A DNA stretch of 41,960 bases from Syntrophorhabdus sp. PtaU1.Bin058. GTDB lineage: Bacteria > Desulfobacterota > Syntrophorhabdia > Syntrophorhabdales > Syntrophorhabdaceae. Every line of letters starts with the position of its first letter. Positions within the stretch are counted from its first letter, which is position 1. The stretch spans positions 1 to 41,960 of the forward strand of contig MVRS01000231.1 of NCBI GenBank assembly GCA_002067975.1. The letters run 5' to 3'. Of this stretch, positions 38,827 through 41,960 are shown in pieces. The translations under genes were made by a program, and so were the position numbers. Below the pieces are notes generated by a model. It had not been told where the DNA came from. It saw nothing but the letters and a program-made list of their open reading frames with translations, and ran no database searches.

Positions 38827-40137
38827 ATGAAAAAGAATGTATGTGTTTTGGCTGTCCTGTTTTTTGTTTTTTCGCTCTTGGGTACTTTTTCGTATGCTGC
38901 AAAAGAAGATGTCAAGGAGATCAAGGTCGGACTCCTGTATTCTCTCACCGGTCCCCTTGCTCCCGGAGGAGGCATATCGTCATATCGGGGTGTGGTGCTG
39001 GCTATCGATGCTATCAATAAAAGAGGAGGGGTCCTTGGGAAATATAAGATAGTGCCCGTTGTCGCCGATGCCCAGAGCAGTCCCGATATAGCGGTGCGCG
39101 AGATAGAACGGCTGATCTCTATCGACGGCGTCCCCATAATATTTGGAAGTTTTTCAAGCGGCATTGCAGTACCTGCCGCTGCGGCCTGCGAAAAAAACAA
39201 GACCATCTGGTGGAATACGGTTGCGGTGTCTGACGGGATACTGAAGGATAAACATTACAGGTATGCGTTCCGTCCCGGACCCTACGCATCTGATTATGGA
39301 CGTATGGCGGTAGACTATATTTACAGTCATTTAAACGATCTTGGTTTAAAGGGTCCCGCAGATTTGAAGTTTGCATCGTTGACGGAAGACGGCCCTTACG
39401 GGTCAATGGTACGTGCAGGGAACCGTGACGGCGCCAAAAAACACGGGATCAAGCTTGCATATGACGACTCCTATTCACACACGACAAAGGATATGTCGCC
39501 AATCATATTGAAGCTGAAGGCCTCCGGGACAAACGTGATAGGCCACGCCGGTTACGCGCCCGATATTACGCTTTTCCATAAGCAGGCAAGGGAACTGGGT
39601 CTTAAGGTGCGTGCGATTATCGGTGAGGGAACGATGTATGCCGACAATCCGGCGATGGTGAGGGCGCTCGGGAAGGAAGCTGCAAATTATCTCCACAATA
39701 TCGACCATGTTCCGCTGCAGTTGCGGGATCCAAAAACAGCGTCACCCGAGATTGCCAAACTCCTTAAGGAATTTTCTGAAAGCGCCCTCAAGAAATACAA
39801 GGACCCGAACCCGGCCGCTCATTACTCCTTTTCATTCGCAGCAACCTGGGTCATGCTGAACGACGTTATGCCGCTGGCGATCAAGAAATACGGATCATGC
39901 ACGCCGGACAACGTAAGAAAGGCGGCACTTGAGATAGATATCCCTGACGGGAAGACGGTTGCGTGGTACGGAGTAAAATTCGCCCCGCCGGAGCATGAAT
40001 ATGCAGGCCAGAATCTCAGGGCCTTCCCTGTTGTAACCCAGTGGATTGACGAGAAACAGTATATTGTCTTTCCGGAGAGTCTGAGAACCATCAAGCCCGT
40101 GCTTCCCTTACCGGCGGGTCATCCCCTGGCTCAATAG
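38827..40137 (+). CDS. livK: ABC transporter substrate-binding protein, branched-chain amino acid (Peripla_BP_6) type
   Basis: A 436-residue periplasmic protein. Signal peptide MKKNVCVLAVLFFVFSLLGTFSYA, then the LivK-like fold with IKVGLLYSLTGPLAPGG, AIDAINKRGGVLGKY and the ADAQSSPDIAVREIERLI block. The ATG at 38827 is chosen because AGGGAGGA at 38813-38820 is 6 bases upstream and the signal peptide begins there; a longer frame would overlap the XRE gene. It is longer than amino-acid-binding LivK proteins, as are family members that bind aromatic or aliphatic acids. The ligand is unknown. LivG follows after 6 bases. Confidence 0.9.
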   Translation: MKKNVCVLAVLFFVFSLLGTFSYAAKEDVKEIKVGLLYSLTGPLAPGGGISSYRGVVLAIDAINKRGGVLGKYKIVPVVADAQSSPDIAVREIERLISIDGVPIIFGSFSSGIAVPAAAACEKNKTIWWNTVAVSDGILKDKHYRYAFRPGPYASDYGRMAVDYIYSHLNDLGLKGPADLKFASLTEDGPYGSMVRAGNRDGAKKHGIKLAYDDSYSHTTKDMSPIILKLKASGTNVIGHAGYAPDITLFHKQARELGLKVRAIIGEGTMYADNPAMVRALGKEAANYLHNIDHVPLQLRDPKTASPEIAKLLKEFSESALKKYKDPNPAAHYSFSFAATWVMLNDVMPLAIKKYGSCTPDNVRKAALEIDIPDGKTVAWYGVKFAPPEHEYAGQNLRAFPVVTQWIDEKQYIVFPESLRTIKPVLPLPAGHPLAQ

Positions 40138-40143
40138 AGAACT

Positions 40144-40884
40144 ATGCTGGAACTGAAGAACATATCGAAGAATTTTGGTGGTCTGAAGGCGCTGCACGGA
40201 ATCTCCTTCAGCATTCAGCAGGGCGAGTTTGTCGGACTGATCGGTCCTAACGGCTCCGGAAAGACCACCCTCTTCAACATTATTTCAGGTCAGCTCAAGG
40301 CGACATCAGGACGCATTGTCTACAACGGAAAGGATATTACGGCACTGCGTCCTGACAGGATCTGTAAGTCGGGGATTGCCAGGACTTTCCAGATCCCGAG
40401 GCCCTTCAAGGGAATGACGGTTGATGAGAATATCGTCACGGCGGTCCTGTTCGGTGACGGAGACGATGTCACCGGTGAATCGGAGTTGCTGCGAAAGGCC
40501 GAATACTACAAAGAGCTTGTCGGGCTGGATGTGAACAGCGCGACAATGCCCGTTGAGCTGACCGCCGTGGACCTGAGAAGACTTGAACTTGCACGGGCAT
40601 TGGCGACGCAGCCGAAGCTGTTGTTGATGGACGAGTGTATGAGCGGTTTCAACCCGGAAGAGATTTCCAGGGCGGCGCTGATGCTGAAAAAGATACATGA
40701 AGATATGGGGATCACGATCATATGGGTGGAACACGTAATGGCTGCCCTTATGAACCACGTTCAGAGGGTCGTTGTGCTTGAATACGGAGAGTTGATAGCC
40801 GAAGGTACGCCTTCAGAAATAGCGCAGGACGAGAGGGTCGTCGAGGCCTATTTCGGAGAAAAACACGTGTTAGGAGACGCATAG
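40144..40884 (+). CDS. livG: ABC transporter ATPase LivG-type
   Basis: A 246-residue ATP-binding subunit. Walker A is GPNGSGKTT (residues 34-42), the Q-loop is in TFQIPRPFKGMTV, Walker B is LLLMDE (159-164) and the switch His is 197. The ABC signature is degenerate: LTAVD at 139-143 in place of LSGGQ, and DEC in place of DEP. This divergence is also found in a LivG branch, so it need not mean loss of function; the paired LivF has a normal signature. It supplies one half of the nucleotide-binding dimer for branched-chain-type transport. It starts 6 bases after the binding protein gene. Confidence 0.9.
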   Translation: MLELKNISKNFGGLKALHGISFSIQQGEFVGLIGPNGSGKTTLFNIISGQLKATSGRIVYNGKDITALRPDRICKSGIARTFQIPRPFKGMTVDENIVTAVLFGDGDDVTGESELLRKAEYYKELVGLDVNSATMPVELTAVDLRRLELARALATQPKLLLMDECMSGFNPEEISRAALMLKKIHEDMGITIIWVEHVMAALMNHVQRVVVLEYGELIAEGTPSEIAQDERVVEAYFGEKHVLGDA

Positions 40885-40887
40885 ACG

Positions 40888-41592
40888 ATGCTACAGGTTG
40901 AGGGAGTGAGTGCCGGCTACGGAAAATTTAACATTCTCAATAATATCTCTATAAAGGTGGAAGACGGTACCACCGTCATTATGGTGGGATCAAACGGATC
41001 GGGCAAGTCGACACTCCTGAAGGTGATATCGGGCGTTGTGAAACCTGCCGGCGGTGCAATCTATTTTGACGGCCAGAGAATTGACGGCCAGGCGCCCCAC
41101 CAGATCGTGGAACTCGGCATCGCCTTCGTGCCGGAAGGCGGGAGGATCTTTCCCGAACTCTCAGTCTATGAAAACCTGAAGATGGGAAGTTACACGGCGA
41201 GGGCGCGGAAGGAATTTCAGACAACACTGCAGGAGGTATTCCAGTTGTTCCCCCTTCTGGAAAAACGCAGGAGACAGGTATCCGGCTCCCTGAGCGGAGG
41301 CGAACGCCAGATGCTGTCCATCGCCCGTGCACTCATGTCTAAGCCGAAATTGATCATGCTCGATGAGCCGTCTTCAGGCTTAGCACCGAAGATCGTCGCA
41401 AAGGTATTCGAGTTTGTTGAAACCATCAAGGCACAGGGATATTCGATCCTGATGGTAGAACAAAACGTACTGCAAGCCGTTGGTCTGGCTGATTACGCCT
41501 ACCTGCTGTCGACAGGGAACCTGGTTTATCAGGGTGAGAGGCAGGAATTCCTGAAGAACCCGGAGATCAAGGTCTCGTATCTGGGGATCTGA
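40888..41592 (+). CDS. livF: ABC transporter ATPase LivF-type
   Basis: A 234-residue ATP-binding subunit. Walker A is GSNGSGKSTL near residues 32-41, the signature is LSGGERQ near 134, Walker B with D-loop is LIMLDEPSSGLAP, the switch His is absent in its usual form, and VEQNV is found there as in LivF proteins. It pairs with LivG beneath the LivH/LivM channel. Only 3 bases separate it from livG, which implies coupled translation. Confidence 0.93.
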   Translation: MLQVEGVSAGYGKFNILNNISIKVEDGTTVIMVGSNGSGKSTLLKVISGVVKPAGGAIYFDGQRIDGQAPHQIVELGIAFVPEGGRIFPELSVYENLKMGSYTARARKEFQTTLQEVFQLFPLLEKRRRQVSGSLSGGERQMLSIARALMSKPKLIMLDEPSSGLAPKIVAKVFEFVETIKAQGYSILMVEQNVLQAVGLADYAYLLSTGNLVYQGERQEFLKNPEIKVSYLGI

Positions 41593-41642
41593 CGCAGTCA
41601 GGCTTCTAATCGGCTCTACAATAGTTGCAGCAGGGAGGACTT

Positions 41643-41960
41643 GTGGGTAATCTTATTTTAAACGGTCTCGCCAACGGGATTCTGTACGGAGGCGGTCTTG
41701 CATTATTGGCAGTAGGTATGAACCTGATTTTCGGGGTATTGAATGTAATCCATCTGGCTTATGGTCAATGTGTTATGGTTGCCATCTATGCCGTCTATGT
41801 CTTCGCGGTGTTGCTCCACATCCCGATCCTGATCTCCTGCGTGATGGCAATTGCAGTATCGGTGCTGCTGGCGCTGTTGATCCACGTCGCTGTGGTCAGA
41901 CCCCTGCTCAAGGCCCCGCTGATCAACCAGCTCCTGGCGCTCGCAGGGGTGATCATCGTC
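41643..41960 (+). CDS. livH: LivH-type ABC permease, cut by the window end
   Basis: The first 106 residues of a branched-chain-amino-acid-type permease, open to the last base. GTG start at 41643 with GGGAGGA at 41633-41639. The translation shows the family opening NGLANGILYGGGLALLAVGMNLIFGV, then LNVIHLAYGQCVM and a long hydrophobic segment, ending in VVRPLLKAPLINQLLALAG. It forms the membrane channel with LivM, expected beyond the edge. Confidence 0.93.
   Translation, partial: MGNLILNGLANGILYGGGLALLAVGMNLIFGVLNVIHLAYGQCVMVAIYAVYVFAVLLHIPILISCVMAIAVSVLLALLIHVAVVRPLLKAPLINQLLALAGVIIV

Noticed and set aside
41506-41515. Further GntR operator (CTGTCGACAG) near the end of livF
   Set aside because: It lies inside a coding region and lacks the GTATAC half that both true sites share; a chance palindrome.
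1-41960. Insertion sequences, prophage or integrase
   Set aside because: No transposase, integrase or phage gene was recognised on either strand; the repeats have no coding capacity.

Overview
The window looks like a chromosomal stretch of a strictly anaerobic, Gram-negative bacterium that degrades organic acids. A Desulfobacterota lineage (Syntrophorhabdus- or Syntrophus-like) fits best. This is inferred from gene content: acyl-CoA ligases, a reversed-order dehydrogenase/hydratase fusion, a DUF35-thiolase pair, TRAP and TAXI-TRAP uptake systems, an HgdC/BadF-type activator, selenium-dependent molybdenum enzyme maturation genes, SelB and a PagL-type outer membrane protein. No rRNA or tRNA is present to settle the taxonomy.

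Left part (1-17.6 kb), housekeeping and cofactor genes: a Nudix hydrolase diverges from a plus-strand series encoding Memo-family protein, AMMECR1, a DUF1858 protein, MocA-like nucleotidyltransferase, a MoeA-like molybdopterin-binding protein, YqeB, XdhC and a heat-shock-type sigma factor. The run from MocA to XdhC is a maturation set for selenium-dependent molybdenum hydroxylases. Then come ccdA, ppx/gppA, comEC with a histone-deacetylase-family gene, selB, an ExeA-like AAA+ protein with a secreted nuclease-like protein, and a PagL-like lipid A deacylase.

Middle part (17.7-34.5 kb), a carboxylic-acid catabolic island: eleven minus-strand genes encode a DUF35 protein, thiolase, enoyl-CoA hydratase, 3-hydroxyacyl-CoA dehydrogenase, two AMP-forming acyl-CoA ligases, a metallo-beta-lactamase-fold hydrolase, a DctPQM TRAP transporter and the dehydrogenase/hydratase fusion. 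A GntR/FCD regulator diverges from them, followed by acyl-CoA dehydrogenase, a 71-residue biotin carrier and an HgdC-type ATPase. Together they cover uptake, CoA activation, dehydrogenation, hydration, oxidation and thiolysis of an unidentified acid. The fusion gene and the GntR gene are driven by two mirror-image promoters, each with the same 16-bp operator lying over its -10 box.

Right part (34.5-42 kb), two more uptake systems: a TAXI-TRAP permease with its binding protein and a DUF1850 protein on the minus strand, then a cupin-type XRE regulator followed by a branched-chain-amino-acid-type ABC transporter (binding protein, LivG, LivF, and LivH cut by the window edge).

The most unusual feature is a dispersed population of short intergenic tandem arrays. 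They use many different words but almost always a 7-bp period. They fill most gaps in the first 32 kb, recur as exact multi-unit copies kilobases apart, and supply the stop codons of three unrelated genes.
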